A DNA stretch of 64,000 nt from Aurantiochytrium sp. KH105 (GCA_003116975.1 BGKB01000041.1:248001-312000); one strand, 5' to 3'; shown: positions 19,744-30,081, counted from the stretch's first letter. The notes: a model not told the origin generated them from the sequence alone. Translations and numbers: made by a program.

Positions 19744-20295
19744 CTATCGACCATCTCCGCCAGCACCAAGGGAAGCTAGACCGTCAGCACTTAGCCCAGA
19801 AACATACTGGAGAATTTGTTGCGCTTCTTGAAGCACAAGCGCATGTCCATGCACTTCGCCTCGCTTTTTCATCCAGTTCGAAAGTTCTTCGCGGAGCAAA
19901 GAGATACGCCGGTTCACAACGGCCTCCACCTCTTCAAGCGCAAGATCCACGTACACACCTGCGCCAATACAAACGCTCAGGCGGTCCGGAGTATCGAGTC
20001 TTGCCTTGGAGAAGACGCCGCACCCGAGATCCACGAGCGCCTCGGGACGACAATCGACCGAGCGATCGAACACCGCCTCGCCAGACTTTTTGTTTTTCTC
20101 CTGCTGCTGTTGCTCCTTCTTGCGTAGCCGCTCGCGCTCGATGAGCACCTTCGTCTGGACCACGAGGTCCTCATTCGCCTCGATTTCCGCCTCGAGCTCC
20201 GCCTGCCGCGCGTCAAGCCAAGCCGCCTGGCTCCGCGCGTCTCCCAGCGCTCTCTCTACGTCCGCCGAACCCTCGGCGGCCTCGCTCGCCTCCAT
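19744..20295 (-). CDS. UXT-like prefoldin alpha subunit
   Basis: 183 residues from the ATG at 20295 (MEASEAAEGSADVERALG); the frame continues upstream through a GTC-rich repeat without another ATG. The fold is two long helices around a beta hairpin. Helix one covers about residues 12-75. The hairpin carries the UXT/prefoldin-alpha signature VDLGCGVFSKARLD, followed by LSVCIGAGVYVDLALEEVEA. Helix two runs to about 160. UXT is a subunit of the R2TP/prefoldin-like co-chaperone complex in animals, and a partner role in HSP90-linked assembly is inferred. The C-terminus is Gly/Ala-rich. An insert of Gln/Lys (KKEQQQQEKNKK) before the hairpin is not typical. SHQ1, also an RNP assembly factor, lies 1.5 kb downstream on the same strand, which may be coincidence. 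Confidence 0.8.
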   Translation of the reverse strand: MEASEAAEGSADVERALGDARSQAAWLDARQAELEAEIEANEDLVVQTKVLIERERLRKKEQQQQEKNKKSGEAVFDRSVDCRPEALVDLGCGVFSKARLDTPDRLSVCIGAGVYVDLALEEVEAVVNRRISLLREELSNWMKKRGEVHGHALVLQEAQQILQYVSGLSADGLASLGAGGDGR

Positions 20296-21112
20296 GCTTG
20301 CGCCGGCCGAGGAAATCAAACGCCTGCCTCCACCCAACCAAGGGACCAACAACGTTGACGACGAAGATGACAACGACGATGACGACGACGACGACGACGA
20401 CGCTCTGCAAAGGCTTGCTCCCCAACTCCGCGTACTCGACGGCTCCGGCGCCGCCTCCTTCCTTCAGAACCTCTGTTGCTTCTGTAACTCGCGCAACCCA
20501 TTCGTCTCTCCCTGGTCTCCGGAATTTCCCGAATGTCTGGCCACTTTTCTTTTCCTTCATTCTCTCCTGCTTGCTCGCGTCGCTCTCGCTTGCTCTCCTT
20601 CTCGTCTTCGGTGCGGCGCGGCGGCCGGCTGGCCGCGCGGCCCCTGCAACGCCGCCGGCCGAGCTCCTTCAATTTGCGGAGGCCGCGGAATGTATGTGAA
20701 GTCAGGGGCGGCGGCGCAGGGAAAGAAAGAAAGCTGAGCAAAAGAGGCAGCTTGCCCGCGAATGGACGGCCGGAAGTGAACAATGGGGCGCCGCCGAAGT
20801 GGACAATCAGGGCGAGGACACTGCGAGTCTCGCGGCGCAAAGGGGGGAAATTCAGCCACTGCAAATGGCGGAAAGCGAGTTTCATTCATTCACGTGTCTT
20901 GCTATAACTAATAAAAGCGACGGAAAGAAAGAAAGAAAGAAAGAAAGAAAGCACGCGCAGTCCTGCAACACTGCGTCGTAGCCAGCCAGCCAGCCAGCTG
21001 CAGCGAGCGAGCGGTGGTCGAGAAACCTCGGCGCGCGCGCGCAGCAGAGAGCGAACGGGCGTGGAGGCGAGCGGATCAGAGCGGGAGCACCTGGCTCTTC
21101 GGGTCGGCGAGA
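20296..21112. other. Divergent intergenic region
   Basis: No convincing gene is seen. It contains a (GAC)n run at about 20375-20402, GAAA repeats at about 20917-20950, GCCA repeats near 20981, and motif words GGAAGTGAACAATGGGGCG and GAAGTGGACAATCAGGGCG about 20 bases apart near 20770-20811. Confidence 0.55.
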
Positions 21113-21361
21113 ATGTCGTTCTTCCAGCGGATCGCGCAGTTCCTCGCGAACGAGCTCATCACCAAGCGTCTGGCGCAGTCCGAGACCTTTATGCGCGCCG
21201 CGCACAAGACGCACCAGAACGTGACCAAGTCGCACAAGTACATCAACGAGACGACCACCAAGGCCTCCTCGTCCGCCAAGGAGGGCAGCACCAACATTCT
21301 CGGATTTCTCTCCGAGGTCCGGAAAGAGCTCGGCAAGGAGCTCGGAGGTGGCCGTAAATGA
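21113..21361 (+). CDS. Small helical protein of unknown function
   Basis: 82 residues from the ATG at 21113 (MSFFQRIAQFLANELITKRL). I chose this start because the upstream in-frame sequence is Arg-rich leader with repeat composition. The protein is basic, without a clear membrane span, and has regular amphipathic patterns: RIAQFLANELITKRLAQS and ILGFLSEVRKELGKELGG. The Thr/Ser/Lys-rich middle is flexible. The clean start and compact ordered look suggest a real gene, possibly an organelle or membrane-associated accessory protein, but I do not recognise the family. Confidence 0.6.
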   Translation: MSFFQRIAQFLANELITKRLAQSETFMRAAHKTHQNVTKSHKYINETTTKASSSAKEGSTNILGFLSEVRKELGKELGGGRK

Positions 21362-21788
21362 CCTTTCATCTTCCATGCAAAAGTATACGATCATACGTGA
21401 CTCTCCACAAAAAGCCGACGTGCTGATTTGTTTAGTTTGCAGTGCATCGGTGTAGCCATCTACCCCCTTATCGTTGCGTTGCGTAGTCAGAAACGAACCT
21501 CGCGTCTCTGTTTCTTTAAATTTTGCATACCATCACCAAACTGATCTGTCTTTTATTTCAGATTGTCCAATGCACAACACTCTCGCGCGCGCAGACGCAA
21601 AGTCTGGCGAAGCAGCATATACGGAATCGTCAATATGGTCGTTGACCGCGTTCTGTGCGCGAGTCGTTCCTCTCTGCCGTTGCTGCCTTGCATAGCAAGA
21701 AATGAGCCTTCCACAATTTCATTTATATTCTAGTTCATTCACCTTTGACAATCCTCTTGTTTTTGTTTTCGACAAACATGCCCAAGAC
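21362..21788. other. Convergent 3' intergenic region
   Basis: AT-richer sequence between the small protein gene and SHQ1. I see no gene; it presumably holds the two 3' ends. Confidence 0.65.
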
Positions 21789-23995
21789 CTAGGCGATCTC
21801 CTCGATCAAAGGCTTTTGGGCACTACTCGCGTCCTCTTCTTTCGAAGTCTCTGTTTTGCCATCATCCTGAACCTCATCTTGCTGTGACTTGGACGTTTCG
21901 TTTTGCGTTATTTCCTCGATGAGAGGCTTCTGCTTCACGCTCGCATTCTCTTCCTTCAGGCTCTCCTCTTCCTGACTTTCTCGTTGCTGCGACTCGAGCA
22001 GTGTTTCTTTTGACGCGATTTCTTCGATCAATGGACTTTCCTTTGCGCCTTCCCTTGCGCTTTCGCCCACCACATGTACAGTCTGATCATTTCCGTTCTC
22101 TTTGGACGCATCTTCTTCATCTTGATCCGGGGCTGAGGCTTCCGAGTCCGAGTCCGAGTCCGAGTCCGAAGAAGACGTTGAGGAGGAATCCGAGGAGGAA
22201 TCTGAATTCTCACTTTCGCTCTCTGCATCTTCATCATCAGAAGACGAGGATGAGTCCGAGGATGAGTCGTCCGATGACAACGCCGTATCTTTCGCAAAGT
22301 CGTTCTCGAGCGCGCGCAAGTCCCACCTCAAGGCACCATATGGATCGGACGCATAGAACGACGTGCAGGCCGCAGCCCGACGACAAAAGTCATCAACGAC
22401 AGCAGCATCAACCTGCTGAATCCAAATGGCCATCTCGGTCACGTAAAGCCTATTGAGCAAATAGAAAGTGTCAGAACGCGCGAAAATTCGGTGCACGCCG
22501 AGCAGGCAACGCAAAAGTCCGCGACGTCCCTGCTGCAAGACCTTCGCACCGTCTTCGAGCATGCGAGCAGCCAGTGAAAGATGGCGGATATAGGGATACA
22601 CGATGCAACGGTGCGTCACAGCGCGAGTGACTTCGCCCACGTCCTGTAGATGCGCATCAACGAAAGAGTCAAGGTTTTACAGAAAGCCAAAAAAAAAAGA
22701 CATTCACGACGAGAGTTAGTCATCTCGTGCATCGTACATGGTGTTTGGACAAGAAACGTCGTTGAACTTACTGTGAATGCGTCAAGCCATGAGAGCGTTG
22801 GACTAAGCACGCGAATGGTCCATGCAGACTCCACATTGTGTTCGCCCTGTGTCGCCCGTAAATCATACAAGTAGGCGAGAGAGATGTCGAGGATCGCGCA
22901 AAGCGCCCGTTCTTGCTCAAGAGGAGAAAAATCCAAAAATTCACGATTCCGTAATTGTCGCATTTGCTCCTGCTCTTCCTCCGAGAAACCTTCTGATGGG
23001 TCTCGTGGGCCTGCAAAGTCGATGGCAGCGCGATAAAATGGATCGTCGTCTACTCCGACGAGGTCGCCGAGATACCGCGCCACGTCAAATCCTGCATTCT
23101 CAGCCTCTATCCGTGCGGGGCGCCGCTCAGCTTCGGGCGTCGAGTCAGGCTTGGGCAGGTCCACAAGCTCCGGAAACTCGTTCAAAATGTCACGGAAAAA
23201 GCCCTCCATGCCATGGTTAAACCCGTACGTTGGTGCCTTAAAATCTACCTGCACGCCTGCAGCATCAACGTCTCCCTTGGAGTTATCATCCAATGAGGTG
23301 TTTTCGAGAAGCGAAGCGAGATAAGCCTCTGCGTCATACTTTGGAGCATCGCCGTCTTGCTGACCACTTTCGTTCACGACCTCACCTTTACGGGGCGAGT
23401 CAATGACAACACCATCCGTGTCCGTCTTGATGGGCGCATCCTTTGAGGCATTGATGTTTTCGCCTTCGGTACCCTGGGGTTCTCCGTTCTTTCTGTCGCT
23501 CTCGTCGGTTCCATTCTCGGTTTTGTTCGTGTCGTCAAAGTTGAGAGAACTAAGAACTTGGATGAGGGGTGCGGTTGTTCCGGCTGCCTCGCGCGTCAAG
23601 GGCTGCGTGGGCTGTCGAGCAGCATCGGGATTTGCAGGCCCCGTTCCTGGACCACTATCGCCAGCACTGCCTTGTAACACGGAGCGCAATTTGGCTGGTT
23701 CTCGCAGTTTGGTGAGAAGGTCGAGGTCCTGAAAGTGCTGTCCCTTTTCCCGCTTGGGCAGATGCATTGTGACAGTGCCATTGTCCTGGACCGGGTCGTA
23801 CTCTGCCTTGGTCCTTTCGTCATCCTCCACCTCCCCAGGCAAGCTCAGTTTGAGCAAGTAGGGCTTCACGTACACGGAGACCGCGCAGCCTTCAATCGTG
23901 TACTCCAGGTCCGAGACGCGCACGTATGGCACGCGCAGCCGCACGTACACGAAGGTCTCGTCCTGAGACAGCGAGAACTGCGGCGTCACCGGCAT
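21789..23995 (-). CDS. SHQ1: SHQ1, H/ACA snoRNP assembly chaperone, two exons
   Basis: 692 residues in two exons. Exon 1 is 23995-22772; exon 2 is 22643-21789. The intron (22644-22771, 128 bases) has donor GTAAGT and acceptor CTACAG, joined in phase 0. SHQ1 binds dyskerin/Cbf5 as an RNA mimic before H/ACA RNP assembly. The N-terminal CS domain is clear: MPVTPQFSLSQDETFVYVRL, VPYVRVSDLEYTIEG, YVKPYLLKLSLPGE, with GTVTMHLPK near the end. After a disordered acidic linker comes the Shq1 helical domain, including AILDISLAYLYDLRATQGEH, then NVESAWTIRVLSPTLSWLDA across the splice site, then LLRCLLGVHRIFARSDTFYL. The tail of about 150 residues is Asp/Ser/Glu-rich and contains the hexapeptide PLIEEI three times. 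The tail is longer than in yeast or human. Confidence 0.93.
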
Positions 23996-24400
23996 CTCCG
24001 CGCCCCGCCGACGTCGCTCTGCACGCACGCACGCACGCACGCACGCACCGGCCTCGCGTCCAGTGGGTGGTCTTGCCTGCCCTTGCTCTTGGACTGCTGC
24101 GCCAGTGCTGCGCCAATTGAACAAGTGAATCGAAGTGCGAGAATGAACTATCGAACGCAGTGAGCGCTGCAGCGCCGCACGGCTAGACGAGACAGACGCT
24201 CAACGCGGACGCGCAGCGAGCAAGCGAGCGAGACCTCCTGCTCGCGCCGCGCGCCGGGGTCCGGACGCGGGACGAGCCTGACGCGAGCAGCTTGGGCGTG
24301 CTCCGCCGTGGGTGTGTCGTGCACGAGCCAGAAGACGTCCTGGCGAGCGTGAAGAAGCAGGAGACGAAGACCTCGACGAAGAAGCTCACGCAGCGGCAGG
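23996..24400. other. Divergent promoter region between SHQ1 and a coiled-coil gene
   Basis: 405 bases of GC-rich sequence with (GCAC)n at about 24022-24046. No gene is seen. Open frames on both strands are Arg/Ala-rich and domain-free. Confidence 0.6.
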
Positions 24401-26125
24401 ATGCAAGGCCAAGAAGAAGAAGAAGGGGAAGAGCTTCGTCAGACGCACGATGTGCAAGAGGAGATGGAAGAGGAGAACTCCAACCAGCATACCTCACAGG
24501 CCGACGCAGGGGCCGATTTTGACACGCATGACCAGCAGAATCCAAAAGTGTCGGATCTCAACAACGATGACGACGACGACGACGATGGCGACGCTAAAGA
24601 AGCCGACTTCACACGCACAGCAGAAGAAAATGCATCCGAATCTGAACACTACGATGAAGGAGGCAAAGACGCCAATGTCGAAGCACCAGATCCGCCGAAA
24701 GAGGACAACCTCAAACCGACACCTGGTAACGAAGAAGTCAAAGACGAGGTAGCGGATCAAGAACATGGGTATGAAAACAGCCCGCTTACCGAAACGCAAA
24801 ATGAGATCGAAATGCGGGCAGAGATGGATCGTCTGCACGCTGCTCTTGCAGAAGCGCAAGCTGCAGCAAAGTGTGCTCAAGAGGATGCAGCCAAAAAAGA
24901 GTCCGACCTGCGCAAGGTTTGCCAGGCACTCGACGAGAAAGAACGCGAGCCAAGTATGATCCAGCAGCTTCGCGACGAAAACAGTGGCTTACGGCAACAA
25001 GTCAAATCGCTTCGCGAGGCGCTTGAAATCACAAGTGCTCCAGCAGCTGATCCCAAAGCGCTCTCGGAAGCCCGAGACCGCGCCAACGCACTTGAAGAAA
25101 AGTGTGGCCTTTTGCAAGCCCAGTTGGCCGAGGCGGTCAAGGCTAGCGATGACAAGAGCGCCGAACAGGATCTCGAGGCCAAAGTCAGCGAGCAAGCCGC
25201 CGAGCTCGAGAAACAGTCTGAAAAGCTCAAGGCCAAGGCCCGACGCCACGCGCAAACACAGTCACAACTCGCCTCGGCACAGCAGGAGCTTGAAGCGAAA
25301 TCAAAAGCTCTATCCGAAGCAGAAAGCGAGCTCGCAGGTCTCCGTCCTCGTGCCGAAGCTGCAGAAACCGCGCTTGAGGAAGCCAAGCAGGCAGCCGCAA
25401 GGGACGCAGAGCGTGCCTCCAAGGCAGAAGATGAGCTCAACGTGGCGCAACGTGCGCGTGAAGATGCCGAGGCCCGAGCCACACAGGCGGAAGAGAATCT
25501 TACCAGCACGCGAGCTGCGCTGAACGAAGCCAGAGAGCAAAATGAGCGTGGCTCAGAAAATATAAAGCAGCTCGAGAAACAGCTCGAAGAGCAGACTGTG
25601 GAACACAAAATTGCTTCAAAACGGACGCTGTCGCTCGTGAAGGAGCTCAAGGGCGAGCTTGCTCGTGAGTCAGCGGCAAGCGGCGAGCTCAAGCGCCAGA
25701 TCGCGGATCTATCGGCGGCCTTAGATGCTGCCAAGTCCGAGGCCGCATCCTCGCAAAAGCGTTCCCAAGACGAAATCAATCAGCTGCGCGAAGCGCTTCA
25801 GGAAGCACAAGCCCGCAAAGGTCCTTCTCTGTCTGCGCTTATGCGTAAACGTCCCTCTGCGCCCGGTGCGGGAAATGGAGTCTTACATGGCGCCTCGGGC
25901 AACGGTGCCCCAACCCGGGAAAACGATACTGTCAAACTGGATCTAGCCAAACGCCTTGAGGCGCTCTTGCAAGAGAATATGGCCCTCAAAGAGATGCGGT
26001 CGCTGCTCGAAACGGGCGCCCAGTCGTATGCGCAAGAGGTGCAAACGCTAAAGGCTCGTATCAACGAGCTCGAGCGTGGCCGTCGCGCATCTGCAAATGG
26101 CGACGATACCGAGGTTGATCTGTGA
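24401..26125 (+). CDS. Long coiled-coil protein
   Basis: 574 residues from the ATG at 24401 (MQGQEEEEGEELRQ). The first 125 residues are acidic and disordered with a run of seven Asp. From about 135 to 485 the sequence is a nearly unbroken coiled coil, full of Ala/Glu/Lys/Leu heptads such as EMRAEMDRLHAALAEAQAAA and NIKQLEKQLEEQ. A flexible segment (about 487-520) with Gly/Pro/Asn follows, then a second short coiled coil (LAKRLEALLQENMALKEMRS) to residue 560. The layout resembles golgins, tethers and centrosomal or axonemal rods, but I see no GRIP, GRAB or other defining domain, so the role is open. It converges with the radial spoke gene. Confidence 0.75.
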   Translation: MQGQEEEEGEELRQTHDVQEEMEEENSNQHTSQADAGADFDTHDQQNPKVSDLNNDDDDDDDGDAKEADFTRTAEENASESEHYDEGGKDANVEAPDPPKEDNLKPTPGNEEVKDEVADQEHGYENSPLTETQNEIEMRAEMDRLHAALAEAQAAAKCAQEDAAKKESDLRKVCQALDEKEREPSMIQQLRDENSGLRQQVKSLREALEITSAPAADPKALSEARDRANALEEKCGLLQAQLAEAVKASDDKSAEQDLEAKVSEQAAELEKQSEKLKAKARRHAQTQSQLASAQQELEAKSKALSEAESELAGLRPRAEAAETALEEAKQAAARDAERASKAEDELNVAQRAREDAEARATQAEENLTSTRAALNEAREQNERGSENIKQLEKQLEEQTVEHKIASKRTLSLVKELKGELARESAASGELKRQIADLSAALDAAKSEAASSQKRSQDEINQLREALQEAQARKGPSLSALMRKRPSAPGAGNGVLHGASGNGAPTRENDTVKLDLAKRLEALLQENMALKEMRSLLETGAQSYAQEVQTLKARINELERGRRASANGDDTEVDL

Positions 26126-26268
26126 AGCAACCAAAGCCAAATTTGATTTATTCCTCCAGGCTGCCCTCAAACGAGCCGCGTGTTCCCTCCCAGGTTTTGT
26201 CCCAAATTTATCAAAAAGAGGCTGTGGCACACCCTAAAAGTTAGGCTTTTTTTGTGTATGAAATCTTT

Positions 26269-27654
26269 TTACTCTGTTGTAGATGGTGCTGGTGCAAGGT
26301 TTTCGTCGTCTTCGTTAGCATCGATGTCTTCATCTGCTTGGTCTTCTAGAGACGACGACCGTGGCGTCTCGCCGCTCTCTGAAGAGGCAACCACGCAGTC
26401 GTCCAAAAAGGTAAGAAATTCGAGCGTATGCTCCTCGTCATTTGGATCAAAGCTTTCCTCCGAAAGTTCAAGAGCGAGCTGGAGGTAACCCCCTTCTGGC
26501 GCCGAGACGGTCGTGTCAAGAACATTCTCATCAATCCATTCTTGAATGGCGCGTTCTGCCGCTGCAATACTCTCGTGCACATGGAGCTCAATTGGACCCA
26601 GCATCCCTTCAGTGCCCAAGATGTCCTTCCCGCGAAGGTAGATACGAATACGTCGCTGCTTCTCCTTTGTCCGCGCCTCGGCGGCAGCCAGCGCCTCGGC
26701 AGCCTTACGGTCGTGAATCGCTTGTCGGTACGCCAGTGCGCGTTGTCGTCGCTTGGAAAGGGCGTGGCCAAGAATTTCGTCAGCCAGGCTGCTTGCGTTT
26801 TCGCGTCGCTCCACCAGCGCCCCGACAGCGTCTTCCAAGAACGGCAGAAAAACCTCGGTGACCTCATCGCGCAGTTCGTCCCGAAAGTGCCCGGACGCCT
26901 CGAGGTTTCGAATTGCACTTGCCTCGAGCTGGGCTCCAAGGTTCATTTGGAAAAACCGGTTTGCGGCAGCCTTTTTGCATAGAACGAGTTCGCGCGCGAG
27001 ACGTCCTGATTCCTGTCTTTTGAGTGCTTCCTTTTCCGTCCAGCGCTGCATCTCAAGGCGCTCTCGTGCCTCCTGCTCTGCGCGAATTCTCTGACGCTCT
27101 GCGAGATGGTGCGCCTTGGCCCGCGCAAGCTGGGCAATTTCCTCTTCTTGGCGAACTTCAAGAAGGCTTTGCTCGAGTGTCTTGGTTACGATGATATTCA
27201 GGATTGGCTCAACCTCGACATCAAAGTTAAAGAGCTCCGTCTGATCCTCGATTTGTGTGCCAACGTCGACGCCGGTTTTGCGAGGCGCGTACGGAGGCGA
27301 TTCTGGCTTTTCATGGAAGGTGTCGGTCTGCGTGTCCATTCCAACAGTCTGCACAGGCTCTTCTTGCTCGACAAGATTGCTGGAAATGTCTATGTGGCCA
27401 CGGCCAGCCTGCTGGAGCATTGCGAGCAATTCAGCATCCTGCTTTTGACGTGCAATTTCGCTCCACGCGACGCGCCCATGAGCAAGTCGCTGTTCCTCGC
27501 TCGAGTCCGATTCATGTTCTCCTGCTCGCTGCACGCGTGCGTCTTTTCGCATTGAAACTTCAGCTTTGTCTTTGGCTTTGCGATAGAGAGATCGCCGCCG
27601 TGCATCGACGGCCTGCGGGCTGGCCGCGAACTTGTACATCGGACTTGAGTCCAT
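26269..27654 (-). CDS. RSPH3: Radial spoke protein 3 (RSPH3)
   Basis: 461 residues from the ATG at 27654 (MDSSPMYKFAASPQAVDARR). This is the axonemal radial spoke stalk protein that anchors spokes to doublet microtubules. The family signature is clear at about residues 150-190: GVDVGTQIEDQTELFNFDVE followed by VEPILNIIVTKTLEQSLLEV. A long Glu/Arg-rich helix (ARAKAHHLAERQRIRAEQEA) follows, and residues about 250-370 form the conserved C-terminal helical region. The tail is acidic and Ser/Pro-rich. RSP3 homologues are otherwise seen only in organisms that build motile flagella, so the organism has a flagellated stage. The ATG is the first in the open frame; the GTG 25 codons upstream is not used. 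Confidence 0.9.
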   Translation of the reverse strand: MDSSPMYKFAASPQAVDARRRSLYRKAKDKAEVSMRKDARVQRAGEHESDSSEEQRLAHGRVAWSEIARQKQDAELLAMLQQAGRGHIDISSNLVEQEEPVQTVGMDTQTDTFHEKPESPPYAPRKTGVDVGTQIEDQTELFNFDVEVEPILNIIVTKTLEQSLLEVRQEEEIAQLARAKAHHLAERQRIRAEQEARERLEMQRWTEKEALKRQESGRLARELVLCKKAAANRFFQMNLGAQLEASAIRNLEASGHFRDELRDEVTEVFLPFLEDAVGALVERRENASSLADEILGHALSKRRQRALAYRQAIHDRKAAEALAAAEARTKEKQRRIRIYLRGKDILGTEGMLGPIELHVHESIAAAERAIQEWIDENVLDTTVSAPEGGYLQLALELSEESFDPNDEEHTLEFLTFLDDCVVASSESGETPRSSSLEDQADEDIDANEDDENLAPAPSTTE

Positions 27655-27849
27655 TGGGCGTCCAGCCTCTCTCCTGGTCTTGGTTCGTGGCTGCGCCCTA
27701 CGTTGCTTCCCAAGCAAGTCCTTGTTCACGCTTGCGCTCTACACGCGCATTCACTGTCAACCCCAAAAGTTGAGGCAACTTGCAGCAACTACGTTGCGCA
27801 GCGAATGAGTGAACGAGTTCGCAACGACGTAGACTAAGAATGAAAGCTC

Positions 27850-27912
27850 GCGCGGTGCCAAACGCCAAGCGCCAAACGCCAAAGCGCCAAACGCCAAAGC
27901 GCCAGACGCCGC
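27850..27912. repeat. CGCCAAA(CGCCAAAG) minisatellite
   Basis: About seven units derived from GCCAAACGCCAAAGC, with single-base variants, are in tandem. Confidence 0.8.
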
Positions 27913-28312
27913 GCCAGTCTTTACAATCTCGCAAGCGCCTCGGCACCGCTTTGCTCTTCAGTGGCTTTTCTGCCTACCTGCCTACCTGCCTGGCAGAGCG
28001 GTCATCACTATTAGCGTCACAAGACCAGGCCAGACTTCCTCTCTCCTCGTCGCCCTTGGCTCCTTTTCTCCTTTCTCGCTCTCTCTTGACGTGTTGTTGC
28101 TGTTCTTCCCTTTGGCGCTGCTATCTAGACACATTGAAGAATACTCGAACTCACTGTCAGGCAGCCAAGGCTTTATGTTGTTTCAACGGATCTGCTCCTT
28201 TGACTGGTCTATAAGAAGGAGATCTCCACTTTGCATTGGGCTTTGGTCTTGCTTCTTTGCTTCCTTACTTTCACGAGGCGAGACGCGCCGGCGCGAGGAG
28301 ACCGACGAATCA

Positions 28313-28371
28313 GTCAGTCAGTCAGTCAGTCAGTCAGGCAGTCAGGCAGGCAGGCAGGCAGGGTGTGATCG
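28313..28371. repeat. (CAGT)n followed by (CAGG)n repeat
   Basis: About seven CAGT units grade into CAGG units, ending about 55 bases before the pseudokinase ATG. Confidence 0.9.
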
Positions 28372-28427
28372 ATGCGAAGCAGTGGGCAGCGCAGCTTTGG
28401 TGCCTGTGTGCGCCAGAGTAGCAGCGT

Positions 28428-29951
28428 ATGAAGCGGTCGCCCCGATACCGCCTGCGTGAGGCGACGGAGCGGTCGTTTCCGCCTTGGCTGGCCAATCCTG
28501 TTCGCGACGGTAAAGTGATCACTACACGATTCATCAATATTGACAGCTTTGACACCCCAAAGTTTCTTTGCGAAGGACGCCGCACGCGCGTTAGCATCGC
28601 CAAATTGCTGAGCAATGGCCACTTTTACGCATTACGAGGCGTAAAGAAGAAATGGATCTTCAAAGCCAAAGCCCTTGACCAGGTACGCCGCGAGGCCCAC
28701 ATTCACCTGCAGCTGCAAAGCAAATTCATTGTCAACCTTTTTCGCGTCTTTGACCATCACTCCTTTGTATTCTTTGTGCAAGAATTCTGTGTTGGTGGAA
28801 CGCTGCAGCTGCTCCGTAGACGAGCATTTCCGCGTCTCGCCCCTCCAAAAGTCTTTGGCCCAGACTTTGTCCGTTTCTACGCCGCTCAGATCACCTCTGC
28901 GTTGGCCCATTTGCACGAGCGAAATATTGCACACCGCAATCTGCTCGCAGAAAATGTAGGGATTGCCTGGAACGGGCACGTCAAGCTCCTTGGGTTCGGA
29001 CACGCTGTTCAACTCGACAATCCCGATGATGTTATATATACTTTGGACCGCGATGCCGCGTTGAATCTTTACAGCGCTGCACCAGAATTCATTGCACCTA
29101 TGCAGCGCGAAAAACTCTTGGGCGCCAACGATGGGAATGCCGTGCATAGTTTCGAAGTGGATTGGTGGGCGCTTGGCGTGCTCATCTTCCAGCTCACATA
29201 CGGGTACGACCCATACGGCAACGAGAATGTCGAGGATGACGAAGTCGTGTGCAAGCGCATTCTTTCCAATCGGCGAGCCTTTCGGCTCCTCTGGACCGAC
29301 GCTGTTACGAAAAGAGTCAAAGGAGAGGGCATCATTGAAGCTCTTGAAGGGCTGCTAACCTTTGACCGAAACGACCGCTGGAACTTTGACAGTCTGAAAA
29401 CAAGCAAACTCTTTGCCATGATTGGAGACTGGAGTCTCTTGCACCACATGGAGGCGCCTTATTATCCCCGAAACTATCTCGTCACGGCGGACACGACCTG
29501 CTTCAAGGCGCCCATACGTGAACATAGACGCATATTTTCTCAACCAGGGGCAACCCCAGAGGAGCTCCAGGTCAGACCATCAGACGAGGAAATTGAGTAC
29601 TGCTATTTTACTCACATTTGTAAGGAACTCATGGCCGAGACGGTCCAGACTTGCACCCGTCGCGCACGCAACGAGTGGAACGAGGGCCAACTGGACGCTG
29701 ATGCTGTCCTCTATGACGAAGGCATGGAGTTCTCTGCGATGTTTCGTCGATTGGAGCACGGCTTGAACAAAAAAGCTGAACGCCAGGCACGGCGCCAAGC
29801 CCTTTTTGATGAGCTCCGCAAAGTAGATCAGCTACCAAGTCTTCGAGGCACTCTGAAAGTTGATGACATTGGCATGAACGACAAGACGAAAAGTAAAAAA
29901 GCGCGTCTAGCTGCAGCAAGACGTGCGTCGAAACATGCTTTACAGACCTGA
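28428..29951 (+). CDS. AGC-like pseudokinase
   Basis: 507 residues from the ATG at 28428 (MKRSPRYRLREATERSFPPW). The protein kinase fold is easily followed at residues 45-340 and is closest to the AGC/PKG type (YALRGVKKKWI, FCVGGTLQLL, VDWWALGVLIFQLTYGYDPY). The three catalytic positions are replaced: the beta-3 Lys is Arg70, the HRD Asp is Asn171 (IAHRNLLAEN), and the DFG Asp is Gly189 (LLGFGHA). Only one glycine of the Gly loop remains. The alpha-C Glu89, the Asn of the catalytic loop (176), APE (218-220) and the alpha-F Asp245 are kept, so the fold is stable. It is a predicted pseudokinase, probably a scaffold or allosteric regulator. The region after 340 is an AGC-like tail plus a basic coiled segment ending KKARLAAARRASKHALQT. 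It sits head-to-head with RSPH3, which hints at a ciliary link. Confidence 0.88.
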   Translation: MKRSPRYRLREATERSFPPWLANPVRDGKVITTRFINIDSFDTPKFLCEGRRTRVSIAKLLSNGHFYALRGVKKKWIFKAKALDQVRREAHIHLQLQSKFIVNLFRVFDHHSFVFFVQEFCVGGTLQLLRRRAFPRLAPPKVFGPDFVRFYAAQITSALAHLHERNIAHRNLLAENVGIAWNGHVKLLGFGHAVQLDNPDDVIYTLDRDAALNLYSAAPEFIAPMQREKLLGANDGNAVHSFEVDWWALGVLIFQLTYGYDPYGNENVEDDEVVCKRILSNRRAFRLLWTDAVTKRVKGEGIIEALEGLLTFDRNDRWNFDSLKTSKLFAMIGDWSLLHHMEAPYYPRNYLVTADTTCFKAPIREHRRIFSQPGATPEELQVRPSDEEIEYCYFTHICKELMAETVQTCTRRARNEWNEGQLDADAVLYDEGMEFSAMFRRLEHGLNKKAERQARRQALFDELRKVDQLPSLRGTLKVDDIGMNDKTKSKKARLAAARRASKHALQT

Positions 29952-30081
29952 GACTGTACGCCAGCCTCCAGACGCAAGACCTCTCGGCTGCATCACGTCT
30001 CAAAACTTGTAAACACGAACTTTCTAAAAGCAAAGGTAACGATTCGAATGTTTTAGGCCTTGACTCAATGACGCTAGCTGA

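Larger units (their letters stand above)
27655..28427. other. Divergent intergenic region with minisatellites
   Basis: This region lies between RSPH3 (minus) and the pseudokinase (plus). No gene is seen. It carries the CGCCAAA-type minisatellite at about 27850-27910 and a CAGT/CAGG tetranucleotide tract at about 28313-28371, close to the pseudokinase start. Confidence 0.6.

Noticed and set aside
22001-22456. Plus-strand frame antisense to SHQ1 exon 2
   Set aside because: It is a shadow of the Asp/Ser/Glu-rich SHQ1 tail, with no domain of its own.
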